Below are positions 1 to 8,101 of a stretch of 64,000 nucleotides of DNA, in pieces. Position numbers and translations under genes: made by a program. The notes under the pieces are model-generated. The model saw nothing but the letters and a program-made list of their open reading frames with translations, made no database searches and was not told where the DNA came from. The stretch is from Sphingobacteriaceae bacterium (GTDB taxonomy: Bacteria; Bacteroidota; Bacteroidia; B-17B0; Aurantibacillaceae), in assembly GCA_947453445.1 (NCBI GenBank), contig CANGGP010000002.1, forward strand, positions 1 to 64,000. The letters are read 5' to 3'. Within the stretch, counting starts at the first letter, position 1. Each line of letters opens with the position of its first letter.

Positions 1-1
1 A

Positions 2-145
2 TTGCGTGAGGCCATTGTGAAGTTTGCACTGAAACCAAATGCTTTTGATCACTTATATTTGCGAAGCTTCGCCGAAAAATTCAGCTACCAACATGTAGGT
101 CAGCAACTCAGTAAAATTTATCAAGAAGCGATATTAAAACTATAG
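2..145 (+). CDS. Glycosyltransferase family 4-like protein, C-terminal fragment
   Basis: The first 47 codons of frame 2 are open from the window edge to a TAG and encode a tail with the pattern FSYQHVGQQLSKIYQEAI. That amphipathic last helix, with F-x(4)-V-x(3)-L-x(2)-I-Y-x-E, is typical of the C-terminus of GT4-type (group 1) glycosyltransferases, where it folds back onto the N-terminal Rossmann domain. The body of the gene lies upstream of the window, so donor and acceptor cannot be guessed. The stop is only three bases before the TTG start of the flippase gene, so the two are probably co-transcribed and belong to a surface-polysaccharide cluster. The family call is an inference from a short tail. 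Confidence 0.5.
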   Translation: MREAIVKFALKPNAFDHLYLRSFAEKFSYQHVGQQLSKIYQEAILKL

Positions 146-148
146 ATT

Positions 149-1378
149 TTGATTAAAAACATCATAAGCTCTTTTTTTGCACGTGCCGGGGTAGCGCTTA
201 TCAATTTGTGTATTTTATTAATTGCGTCAAGGCAAATGGGCAGCGAAGTGGTAGGTCAAATATCGCTTTTGATTCTTAACATCGCTGTCATTCAAAGCGT
301 AGTTGAAATATACAGTGGCTCAACCTTAATTTATTTTATACCTAAATTAAATGTGGTTAAAGTTTATGTTGTTGGCTTGCTTTGGATCGTATTTGTGGCT
401 TTGGCTTGTAATCTCTTGTTATTGATCTTGGGCATTGTTGAGTACACCTTTGTACACCATGTCATCATTCTGTCGATTTTATTTTCATTGCATGCATTTC
501 ATCTGATTGTAATTTTAGGTAAAGAGAAAATAAAACACTACAATTTTTTAGCCGTGCTACAACCCATTATGTTGTTAATATTCCTGTATCAATTTGTACT
601 TGTGCAAGGCGACAAATCATTCTCTGCCTACTTATCGGCGCTTTATTTTTCCATTGTACCTGCTTTTATTGTATCAGGACTTACATTTTGGTTTGGTCAA
701 AAAAATAAAACATCGGCAAATGAAAGTTTTCAATTCAAACAAATTCTAAGCAATGGATTCATCAATCAAATGGCCAACTTATCGCATACTTTAAGCAACC
801 GATTAAATTACTATGTATTGGGTGCATCTGCCTTGGTAGGGGTTTATGCCAATTCTACATCATTGGTTGAATCACTTTGGGTCATCAGTGCCAGCATATC
901 ACCTTTGTTGTTAACGCATGTGGCCAATCAACGTGATGAGCATAACCAAGGCCGATTGACCTTGTTGTTGGCCAAAGTTTGTTTTTTGTTGAGTTTGGTG
1001 GGTGTTGTAACTCTTTATTTTTTACCGGCAAGTTTTTTTACCTATTTATTGGGGAAGGATTTTTATGATACAAAATACGTGATGCTTTATTTGGCTCCGG
1101 GGGTTTTATGCATTAGCTTTTCGAGTATTTTATCGCATTATTTTTCCGGCCGTGGAATGCAGAGGGTGCAGCTTTCGGCAAACCTTTCGGGATTAATTAT
1201 GGCCGGTTTAACTTCCTATATTCTAATTTTGAAATTTGGTCTTATTGGTGCATGTATTTCAGCTTCACTTTCTTATTGCACACAAGCATTGGTATTAATT
1301 TTCATCTTCATGAATAAGAATAAATTAAGGTGGATTGAATTGATAAAATTTAGTTTCGACAAACATTTACTGAATTAA
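149..1378 (+). CDS. Oligosaccharide flippase family protein (Wzx/MATE-like)
   Basis: This 409-residue protein is almost entirely hydrophobic, with about twelve predicted membrane segments. Its N-terminus (SFFARAGVALINLCILLIASRQMG) matches the pattern that opens polysaccharide-biosynthesis flippases of the MOP superfamily, which move lipid-linked oligosaccharides across the inner membrane. The start is TTG, because the next in-frame ATG would remove the first membrane helix. It follows the glycosyltransferase tail by three bases, which supports a role in exporting a glycan made by that cluster. The C-terminal half keeps the family feature of alternating helices with small polar loops (GRGMQRVQLSANLSGLIMAG). 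The substrate is unknown. A lipopolysaccharide or capsule intermediate is the usual cargo. Confidence 0.75.
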   Translation: MIKNIISSFFARAGVALINLCILLIASRQMGSEVVGQISLLILNIAVIQSVVEIYSGSTLIYFIPKLNVVKVYVVGLLWIVFVALACNLLLLILGIVEYTFVHHVIILSILFSLHAFHLIVILGKEKIKHYNFLAVLQPIMLLIFLYQFVLVQGDKSFSAYLSALYFSIVPAFIVSGLTFWFGQKNKTSANESFQFKQILSNGFINQMANLSHTLSNRLNYYVLGASALVGVYANSTSLVESLWVISASISPLLLTHVANQRDEHNQGRLTLLLAKVCFLLSLVGVVTLYFLPASFFTYLLGKDFYDTKYVMLYLAPGVLCISFSSILSHYFSGRGMQRVQLSANLSGLIMAGLTSYILILKFGLIGACISASLSYCTQALVLIFIFMNKNKLRWIELIKFSFDKHLLN

Positions 1379-1674
1379 ATAAAACCATCATACAATTTGG
1401 TATATGCTCACTTTACGTAAATGCTTTTTTATTTACTTACCGTATCAATTACAATTGATATGAATTACATAAATGATTTATTACTCAGGGCTAAGAAGCA
1501 GAGTGAATATATTGATAGATGCTTTTGTTAAAATACTATCTCAATGGGCTTTTATAGAATTAATTTCTTTTCATTTACGGCACAGATTTTGTAGCTGCGG
1601 GTTTAAATATTATTAATTTAATCAATAATATTTTGTAACTTTTCATTATTCTAAAACCTTTAAATCCATAACCT
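1379..1674. other. Intergenic region, no gene seen
   Basis: About 296 very AT-rich bases separate the flippase from the T9SS protein. A short palindrome TCAATTACAATTGA is present, and ATATTTTG about 40 bases before the next ATG resembles a degraded -7 box. I see no ORF, RNA gene or strong terminator here. Confidence 0.5.
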
Positions 1675-3960
1675 ATGAAAAAAACATTACTCCTTTTGCT
1701 TTTTGCAATTTTGAATTTGCAAAATAAAGCACAAACCAGCGCCACCATTGCCATTCAGTTTTACGTTGACGCCAATAACAATTGTGCTTATAATACAGGC
1801 GAACAATTAATATACAACATTCCTGCTAATTTGTTATTCATGGCAACCACAGGAAGTGTGCAATCGGCTTATATTTCAACACCTACAATTACTACTTGCA
1901 ATGCAAGCACCGTTTATGTATTTAGTCAATCCTTAACCCCAACAAATACTTTGTCCATTAATGCACCTTTATTTGGGATTAATGCTAATATAAGTTGCGG
2001 AAATTATACTAACTTACCTTATAATACCAATACAATTCAGTACTTGCCTGTAACACTTTCAAACACCTTAAATTTGGGAACCCAGGTGGGTTATTTAAAT
2101 TATTATTCAAGCGCAGGCACTTATACTTATGGAAATCTTACATCTATTAATAATACAATAGGCATTTGCTCAAACATTGGCAGCGATTCTATTACCATGT
2201 ATTTTAATATTTTTAATTATTTAAATTGTAATACCACTGCATCCATAAGTCCACGCACTTATAGTTTGTTTTTAGATGGAGTTAATTATGATAAAATTAT
2301 TACCACAGGTGCATTCGGTTCATACAATAGTACAGTTGGCATCAATGCACTTTCTAAGGCTAATGAATATTATTGGAACAGCCAAACCTATCTTTATTTG
2401 TACCCTAAATTGCCGACAACTTTTAGCGCATTAGGGGCTCATACTTTCGAAGTGAAATCAAGTATGATTTATAATAATGTACTTTCTACTGTAAATTTTA
2501 GCTGCATTTTAAATTCAATTCCATGTAGTAAAGTAAGCGGTAGATTTTACAATGATTGTAACAGTAATTGTGTATTTGATGGTTTAGATAATTACGGGGT
2601 AGGCTGGTATGCAACGGGGAAAATTTATAATGCCTCAGGTTTTAATGTGTTGTTTCATCCGAATTACTTCGACGGGAAATTTTCGGTGTATATACCTTCA
2701 ACCGCAGCTTATTCTTTAACCCAATATCCAACTTACACAAGCAGTTCAATATTTAATTTTACAGCTTGCACAACAGGAACAACTACCATCCCAATTTCTG
2801 CAAATACTAATTCTTTATTATACGGATACAAAAATTCTGCTGCATCCATTGTAGATCCGGGAATTTGGTTCTGGCGAACCGCTAGCACCTCTGCTTCATT
2901 AAGTCCAATGGTTGGTGTTACTTTTGGGGTATCTCTTTTCAACAATTGGTGGAATATTTGTAATACAAGTACTTTAAATCCGGGTAAAATTAAAATTACC
3001 CTTCCAAAACAGCTGAATTATGCGGGCGCATTAAGTGGTCCAACGCCAACTTTTGTTTCGGGGGCTTTGGCGGATACTTTAATATGGGCTGTGCCAAATT
3101 TTTCGAATGTGAATGGGTGGTGGTCTAATTACTATTCTACTTTTAGTCTTGTTGTAAGCGCTACAGCAGTTCCTAATTCAACCATAGGTATTTACGCGAA
3201 CATTACGCCTTTGACGGATGTTAATTTAAATAATAATTCTTACAATTGGGTAAGAACCATCGGCGGGCCTTTTGATCCTAATGGCAAAATAACAGAAGCA
3301 ACTGGCCTTAAATCGAATGGCGATGTGCCATATGGTACCCAGCAGTTTTATTATACCATCGGCTTCCAAAATGTAGGAAATGCGCCGGCAATAAACGTTA
3401 AAACACTTGATACCATTGATGTTAATTTTGATTTAAATACATTGGAGGTGTTACAAAGTTCATATCCTGTAAATACACAAATAGATAATGTTTCACGCGC
3501 TGTTATTTTTAATTTCGATGGCATCAATCTTCCTGAAGCCAGTGCAAATGAAGTCAAAAGTCATGGTTTTGTACGCTATGGGATAAAGTTAAAACCGGGA
3601 GTTCCTAATAACACTGTTCTAAAAAACCGCGCGCATAATTATTTTGATTTTAATGCGCCGGTACCAACAAATCAAACAGATAATAAATTAATTTTTGTTA
3701 CTTCTATAGAATCTACTGATAATTCATTAAACGTACTGAAAGCAATTCCAAATCCTATTATTGCACTGCTTAATTTGCAATCACAGAAGGTGATTAAAAA
3801 TGTACAAGTGTATAATATGCTAGGAGATTTAATGATGGAAGTTTATTCTGATTCAAACGAAATGAACTTAAGCTTCGAAAATCTTCCTTCGGCAGTTTAT
3901 ATTATTAAAGTAAAAGCTAGCGACGAAACCACTTCAACGGTTAAGATCATTAAACAATAG
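1675..3960 (+). CDS. Secreted T9SS-sorted protein with DUF7619-type repeat domain
   Basis: The 761-residue product starts with a clear signal peptide (MKKTLLLLLFAILNL, cleavage near NKAQ-TS). It is rich in Asn, Thr, Tyr and Ser, as expected for a beta-sandwich surface protein. Residues of about 530-670 contain the DPNGK...YTIGFQNVGNAPA...LDTIDVNFD block of the DUF11-like/DUF7619 conserved repeat of Bacteroidota surface proteins, ending in HNYFDFNAPVPTNQT. The last 75 residues are a type A T9SS sorting domain (AIPNPI...VQVYNMLGDLM...LPSAVYIIKVKAS...KIIKQ). It should therefore be exported by Sec, then moved across the outer membrane and anchored or released by T9SS. No enzyme motif is visible. 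It stands alone and is followed by a good terminator. Confidence 0.85.
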   Translation: MKKTLLLLLFAILNLQNKAQTSATIAIQFYVDANNNCAYNTGEQLIYNIPANLLFMATTGSVQSAYISTPTITTCNASTVYVFSQSLTPTNTLSINAPLFGINANISCGNYTNLPYNTNTIQYLPVTLSNTLNLGTQVGYLNYYSSAGTYTYGNLTSINNTIGICSNIGSDSITMYFNIFNYLNCNTTASISPRTYSLFLDGVNYDKIITTGAFGSYNSTVGINALSKANEYYWNSQTYLYLYPKLPTTFSALGAHTFEVKSSMIYNNVLSTVNFSCILNSIPCSKVSGRFYNDCNSNCVFDGLDNYGVGWYATGKIYNASGFNVLFHPNYFDGKFSVYIPSTAAYSLTQYPTYTSSSIFNFTACTTGTTTIPISANTNSLLYGYKNSAASIVDPGIWFWRTASTSASLSPMVGVTFGVSLFNNWWNICNTSTLNPGKIKITLPKQLNYAGALSGPTPTFVSGALADTLIWAVPNFSNVNGWWSNYYSTFSLVVSATAVPNSTIGIYANITPLTDVNLNNNSYNWVRTIGGPFDPNGKITEATGLKSNGDVPYGTQQFYYTIGFQNVGNAPAINVKTLDTIDVNFDLNTLEVLQSSYPVNTQIDNVSRAVIFNFDGINLPEASANEVKSHGFVRYGIKLKPGVPNNTVLKNRAHNYFDFNAPVPTNQTDNKLIFVTSIESTDNSLNVLKAIPNPIIALLNLQSQKVIKNVQVYNMLGDLMMEVYSDSNEMNLSFENLPSAVYIIKVKASDETTSTVKIIKQ

Positions 3961-3976
3961 TGTTTATTCAATAAGG

Positions 3977-4010
3977 GCGAGGCATTCACAAAATGCTTCG
4001 CTTTTTATTT
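3977..4010 (+). terminator. Intrinsic terminator after the T9SS protein gene
   Basis: Bases 3977-3986 (gcgaggcatt) pair with 3992-4001 (aatgcttcgc), including one G-T wobble, around a five-base loop, and are followed by ttttta. It sits 17 bases after the stop of the plus-strand gene and overlaps the last codons of the convergent rsmA gene. Confidence 0.8.
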
Positions 4011-4790
4011 GATTTTGATGCCGTTTTCTTCAACAAATTTTGTCAGTTCCACAAACTGTGCAACGGATAATTGTTCAGGTCTTTTATCCAATAAGGGATG
4101 GCGTATTTCGTTGTTGTTAAACAAAGAGCGGATTGAATTGCGAATGGTTTTTCTTCTTTGATTAAAGGCAGTTTTTACAATACTCTTAAAAAGCACTTCA
4201 TCACATTCTAATTTTTGAACTTGATTTCTGCTTAAACGAATCACAGCACTTTGCACTTTTGGCGGCGGAGTAAAAACGTTTGCATTTACCGTAAATAGAT
4301 ATTCTATATCGTAATATGCTTGCAATAAAACGCTTAAAATGCCGTATACCTTTGAACCAGGACCTTCTGCCAATCGCATGGCTACTTCCTTCTGAAACAT
4401 GCCTACGACGTAATCAACATTGTTTTTGTGTTCCAATGCTTTAAACATGATTTGACTCGAAATGTTGTATGGAAAATTTCCGATGATGTTGAATTTATTG
4501 CCGGCCAATTTAATCAAATCGCTTTCTAAAAAATCGGATAATAAAATTTGATCTTTGTGTTGCGGGTATTTTTCTTTTAAAAAAGCCACCGAGTCGGTAT
4601 CAACATCCAAAGCCAAAAAATGGGGCTGTTCAATTAAAAACTGAGTTAAGATGCCGGTGCCCGGTCCAACTTCAATAATGGCAGATTGTGCATCTTTTTC
4701 AAGCAATGCCTGCGCAATGTTATTGGCAATATTGGCATCATTTAAAAAATGTTGGCCCAGGTGTTTTTTTGCGTGAACAGTGTGTTTCAT
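4005..4790 (-). CDS. rsmA: 16S rRNA (adenine(1518)-N(6)/adenine(1519)-N(6))-dimethyltransferase
   Basis: The 261-residue protein has all KsgA/RsmA hallmarks. These are the N-terminal KKHLGQHFLND box, the SAM-binding IEVGPGTGILTQFL motif, the catalytic NFPYNISSQIMF (NLPYNISS-type motif IV), and FTPPPKVQSAVIRL with FNQRRKTIRNSIRSL in the C-terminal helical domain. It dimethylates two adjacent adenines in helix 45 of 16S rRNA late in 30S assembly, using S-adenosylmethionine. Length is normal for the family. Its ATG overlaps the prfB stop as TAATG, so translation is probably coupled to the release-factor gene. The 3-prime end converges on, and slightly overlaps, the terminator of the upstream plus-strand gene. 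Confidence 0.95.
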   Translation of the reverse strand: MKHTVHAKKHLGQHFLNDANIANNIAQALLEKDAQSAIIEVGPGTGILTQFLIEQPHFLALDVDTDSVAFLKEKYPQHKDQILLSDFLESDLIKLAGNKFNIIGNFPYNISSQIMFKALEHKNNVDYVVGMFQKEVAMRLAEGPGSKVYGILSVLLQAYYDIEYLFTVNANVFTPPPKVQSAVIRLSRNQVQKLECDEVLFKSIVKTAFNQRRKTIRNSIRSLFNNNEIRHPLLDKRPEQLSVAQFVELTKFVEENGIKIK

Positions 4791-5888
4791 TATTTTTTGT
4801 GGATGCCGCCGTAAGCCATCAAATAGGTTTTTATCAACTCATCCAAATCCCCATTTAAAACGCCTTCGGCATTTGTAATTTTTAACTCAGTGCGGTGGTC
4901 ATTCACCATTTTATAAGGATGCAAAACATATGATCGAATTTGCGATCCCCATTCAATTTTCATCTTATTGTCTTCAACAGCTTGTTTACTTTCGTTGCGT
5001 TTGCGCATTTCAAGTTCGTACAATTGTGAACGCAGCATTTGCATGGCTCTTTCGCGATTACCGTGTTGTGAGCGCTCAACCTGACAAACCACCACAATGC
5101 CGGTAGGTTTGTGTAATAATTGCACCTTGGTTTCTACTTTGTTTACATTTTGTCCGCCGGCACCACCGCTTCGCGAAGTCGAAATTTCGATATCAGCCGG
5201 TTTAATGTCGATTTCAATGGTGTCATCAACAATGGGATAAACATAAACAGAGGCAAAGCTGGTATGGCGTTTGGCGTTGGCATCAAAAGGACTGATACGC
5301 ACCAAACGATGCACGCCATTTTCGCCTTTTAAATAACCATAGGCAAATTCGCCTTCAATTTGAAGTGATATGGATTTAATACCGGCTACGTCGCCTGCAT
5401 TATAATCTAATTCAGAAACTTTGAATCCGTTTTTTTCAGCCCACATTAAATACATGCGCATAAGCATTCCTGCCCAATCGCAACTTTCAGTACCGCCTGC
5501 ACCGGCATTAATTTGTAAAACACAATTCAAGTGGTCTTCTTCACCCCTGAGCATGTTTTTAAATTCAATTTTTTCTAAGTCATGCAAGCAGTTTTTGAAT
5601 TCTAGATCAGTTTCAGCCTCAGTGGCATCACCCGATTTGTAAAATTCATACAAGGTATTTAAATCATCAACCTGACGTGATAATAATTCATAGGCAGAAG
5701 TCCAGCTTTTAATTTGCTTGACTTCGTTTAATATTTTTTCTGCTGCTTTAGAATCGTTCCAGAAATTGGGATCGAGTGTTTTTTCTTCTAATAATTCTAA
5801 ATCGTGTTTCTTTCTATCGAAGTCAAAGAAACCCCCTTAACGCGATACTGCGATCATTTAGATCTTTTAATTGCTCGTTTGTAAACAT
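4790..5888 (-). CDS. prfB: Peptide chain release factor 2, expressed by programmed +1 frameshift
   Basis: The ORF track shows only the C-terminal 287 residues; the real gene begins 235 bases earlier. From ATG at 5888 a 21-codon frame ([11 protein letters not shown]...RGFL) ends at an in-frame UGA at 5825-5823. It is preceded by AGGGGG and the slippery CTT-TGA-C. Shifting +1 there continues through [10 protein letters not shown]...LDPNFWNDS into the tracked ORF, giving 365 residues, the same length as E. coli RF2. The product carries the SPF stop-recognition tripeptide ([10 protein letters not shown]) and the GGQ peptidyl-hydrolysis loop ([13 protein letters not shown]). RF2 releases peptides at UGA and UAA, and low RF2 raises frameshifting, giving autoregulation. 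The stop overlaps the rsmA ATG by one base. Confidence 0.96.
5822..5838 (-). promoter_or_regulatory. RF2 programmed +1 ribosomal frameshift site
   Basis: On the minus strand the sequence reads aagggggtttctttgac. AGGGGG is the internal Shine-Dalgarno-like stimulator, CTT is the slippery leucine codon and TGA is the in-frame stop followed by C. This is the layout of bacterial prfB autoregulatory sites, and the frame before and after it encodes contiguous RF2 sequence. Confidence 0.96.
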
Positions 5889-5891
5889 GCG

Positions 5892-5899
5892 CAAATATA
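5892..5899 (-). promoter_or_regulatory. Bacteroidota -7 box TATATTTG directly before prfB
   Basis: TATATTTG fits the TAnnTTTG -7 consensus and ends three bases before the prfB ATG. No TTG is found at the usual -33 spacing. If this box is used, transcription would begin at or beside the start codon. Confidence 0.5.
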
Positions 5900-5904
5900 A
5901 GCTT

Positions 5905-6747
5905 TTATTTTGTTGTTGATTTTAATGGCCAAAAGAAAACGTAGGTCATGATCATGATGGTTCCAAACCAAAACAGACCCATGAAAGCAATGATGTACAA
6001 ATGCATGCCGATGCCAAAAATTAAAACTATTTTTTTGATTCTTTGATTAAAAACCAAAACCGGAAACAAAACTTGGTAAGTTAATATCAAGTAATTTAAT
6101 ATTAATAACAGAGCCTTGCTGATAGCGCTCTGGTGCGGCGTTTCAATTAATTTAAATTGTTCCACAGCCGAAATAATTTCGAGCGCATTGCCGCTTTGCC
6201 AATTAAAATCAATTAATTTGGCCAAACCCGATAAAAAGTAAAGCAAACACACTTGAGTGATAATGGCAATCACAGCACCGTTATGAAGTATTTTGGTGAT
6301 AAAGTTTAATTTCTCCGGTACTTTAAAGGAATAAAGACCTATGCCAACATTAAAAAACAACAATTGATTGATTAAGTAGTCGCCGCCTGTGAGCGAGGCA
6401 TAAATTTTGTAATGCAAGTTAATCACCAGCAACCATATCAAAATATCGGCCACCGGTCTTGCGGCGCGCACAAACAGCGATAAAGCACAAAGTAGCAGCA
6501 AACCAAACAAAAAATAATAAGCCAATGTACTCGAATGGCTATTCATCAGTATAAATGCTATATCCTTGTAATTACCCATGCTTCGGAAGCTTGAATAAAC
6601 CAAGGCATTTTCGCCAAAGAACAAATTGTATTGATTCAACCAAAACGTGACACGCAAAATCAAATAAATGTAAAGCCACTGCTTAAATTTTGCAGATTGC
6701 ACTTCAAAAAGTGTATTTTCTGAAAATATTTTAACGAGCCTTTGCAT
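5905..6747 (-). CDS. HTTM-domain-like integral membrane protein
   Basis: This 280-residue protein has about six to seven hydrophobic helices separated by short basic loops. Segments such as LYFLSGLAKLIDFNWQSGNALE and QVLFPVLVFNQRIKKIVLIFGIGMHLYIIAFMG follow the pattern of HTTM proteins, the membrane domain shared with vitamin-K-dependent gamma-carboxylases. In HTTM proteins a lone Lys after SGLAK and the GxxxH near the end are recurrent. Bacterial HTTM proteins are often encoded beside DCC/DUF393 thiol-disulfide proteins. One of these lies 5 kb away at 11823, which is suggestive only. The start ATG at 6747 is 36 bases from the divergent GT87 gene. Substrate and reaction are unknown. Confidence 0.6.
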   Translation of the reverse strand: MQRLVKIFSENTLFEVQSAKFKQWLYIYLILRVTFWLNQYNLFFGENALVYSSFRSMGNYKDIAFILMNSHSSTLAYYFLFGLLLLCALSLFVRAARPVADILIWLLVINLHYKIYASLTGGDYLINQLLFFNVGIGLYSFKVPEKLNFITKILHNGAVIAIITQVCLLYFLSGLAKLIDFNWQSGNALEIISAVEQFKLIETPHQSAISKALLLILNYLILTYQVLFPVLVFNQRIKKIVLIFGIGMHLYIIAFMGLFWFGTIMIMTYVFFWPLKSTTK

Positions 6748-6783
6748 CTAAAAACTTAAATTTAGCTTTAATTCCTCTTTGTT

Positions 6784-8034
6784 TTGTTCCGCAACATAAA
6801 AAATAAATACCTTTTTCTTGGCATTGCATTATTTGCAATTGTTTACTGTTTGATAGAGGCCGAGGGCAATGGCGATTTTTACATTTTTATGTGGGCAGCC
6901 GGAGAATTATCGAAAGGTTTAAATATATACGACCACAAATACAACAACGATTATAGTTATTATTATTCTGTATTGTTTGCTCTGTTTTTAAAGCCTTTTT
7001 ACACTTTGTCTTTTTTTTGGGTGAAATTTTGTTGGTTGTTACTCAATTTGTCTTTGTTTATACACCTGATGGTTTTATTAATTCAAAGTTCATTTTATAA
7101 AATATTAAGTCAACAACAAAAAAATTGGTTCTTAATTGGGGTTTTTGCTTTTTCATTCCGGTTTTTGCACGAAAACATTCACCATGCACAAATTACCATA
7201 CTTATGTTATGGACATGTATTTACGGCATTTACAGCATCTATACCGGGCGATCGATAAGTGGAAGTGCATTGCTTGCACTTGGCATCAATATTAAACTCT
7301 TTCCTTTGGTATTTATTCCGTACTTAATTTATAGGGGCTTTTTTAAAGAGGTTTTTTATGTATTTTTCTTTTATGTTTTGATGATGTTCTTGCCTTCTTT
7401 GTTCATTGGCCATCAATATAACCTTAACATGCTTCAATCGTGGTGGTTATTGGTAAATCCCACTAAAACCAACCATGTGTTGGATGTTGATGAAAGAAGT
7501 TTCCATGGCTTATCGACGCTGTTGGCCACATTGCTTATCGAGAAAGTACCTGATTATTATGCCATGTCGCTGAGAAGAAATATCCTTGATTTGCCCTACC
7601 ATGTTTTTTCGATGGTTTTATTATTTGCCCGCTTGTTCATTGTGTCATTGGTATTAAAATTTCTTAAATGGCCGCCTTTTAAAAAACAGCAAGCCGGTTT
7701 CGCAACCAAGCTTGAAATAGCTTATATCTTATTGGTTATTCCGATTATTTTTCCGCATCAGCAGCATTATGCTTTTTTATTCGCAACGCCTGCCTTTGCA
7801 TGTGCTTGGTATTACTTTGTCCTGAACAGGAACAACATGTTGCAGGCCGAAAAAACTTTAATGATTATTTTGCTTTCGCTTAGTTTTATTTTTTGCACCA
7901 TTAAAATGTGGCTTGGGGAATTCAATGCTTATTACGAACATTTTAAAATTCTTACCTATGGTGCTTTACTTTTAATACCCATTTTATTCAAAGTATCGAA
8001 CGGCATTAAACAAAAAGCAGAACAGGATTTTTAG
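6784..8034 (+). CDS. Glycosyltransferase family 87 (DUF2029) membrane protein
   Basis: The 416-residue product has about ten membrane helices. After the first helix comes EGNGDFYIFMWAAGELSKGLNIYD, matching the GT87/DUF2029 signature with an acidic GDF and the aa..l..G.n.Y motif. These proteins are GT-C enzymes that transfer mannose or arabinofuranose from polyprenyl-phosphate donors outside the inner membrane. Later segments (LALGINIKLFPLVFIPYLI, PHQQHYAFLF) also fit the family. The start is TTG at 6784, as no ATG occurs before the first helix. It diverges from the HTTM-like gene and precedes the FG-GAP protein by 67 bases. The glycan made cannot be deduced, and protein mannosylation or envelope-glycan work are both possible. 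Confidence 0.7.
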   Translation: MFRNIKNKYLFLGIALFAIVYCLIEAEGNGDFYIFMWAAGELSKGLNIYDHKYNNDYSYYYSVLFALFLKPFYTLSFFWVKFCWLLLNLSLFIHLMVLLIQSSFYKILSQQQKNWFLIGVFAFSFRFLHENIHHAQITILMLWTCIYGIYSIYTGRSISGSALLALGINIKLFPLVFIPYLIYRGFFKEVFYVFFFYVLMMFLPSLFIGHQYNLNMLQSWWLLVNPTKTNHVLDVDERSFHGLSTLLATLLIEKVPDYYAMSLRRNILDLPYHVFSMVLLFARLFIVSLVLKFLKWPPFKKQQAGFATKLEIAYILLVIPIIFPHQQHYAFLFATPAFACAWYYFVLNRNNMLQAEKTLMIILLSLSFIFCTIKMWLGEFNAYYEHFKILTYGALLLIPILFKVSNGIKQKAEQDF

Positions 8035-8090
8035 TTTGCAATTAGCTGTTAAAAATCACTATTGATGGTTTAATCGGCACGATAATTCCA

Positions 8091-8098
8091 TATTTTTG
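8091..8098 (+). promoter_or_regulatory. -7 box TATTTTTG abutting the FG-GAP gene start
   Basis: TATTTTTG matches TAnnTTTG and ends three bases before the ATG at 8102. The nearest TTG upstream is 26 bases away, longer than usual. The position predicts a leaderless transcript. Confidence 0.5.
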
Positions 8099-8101
8099 TA
8101 T

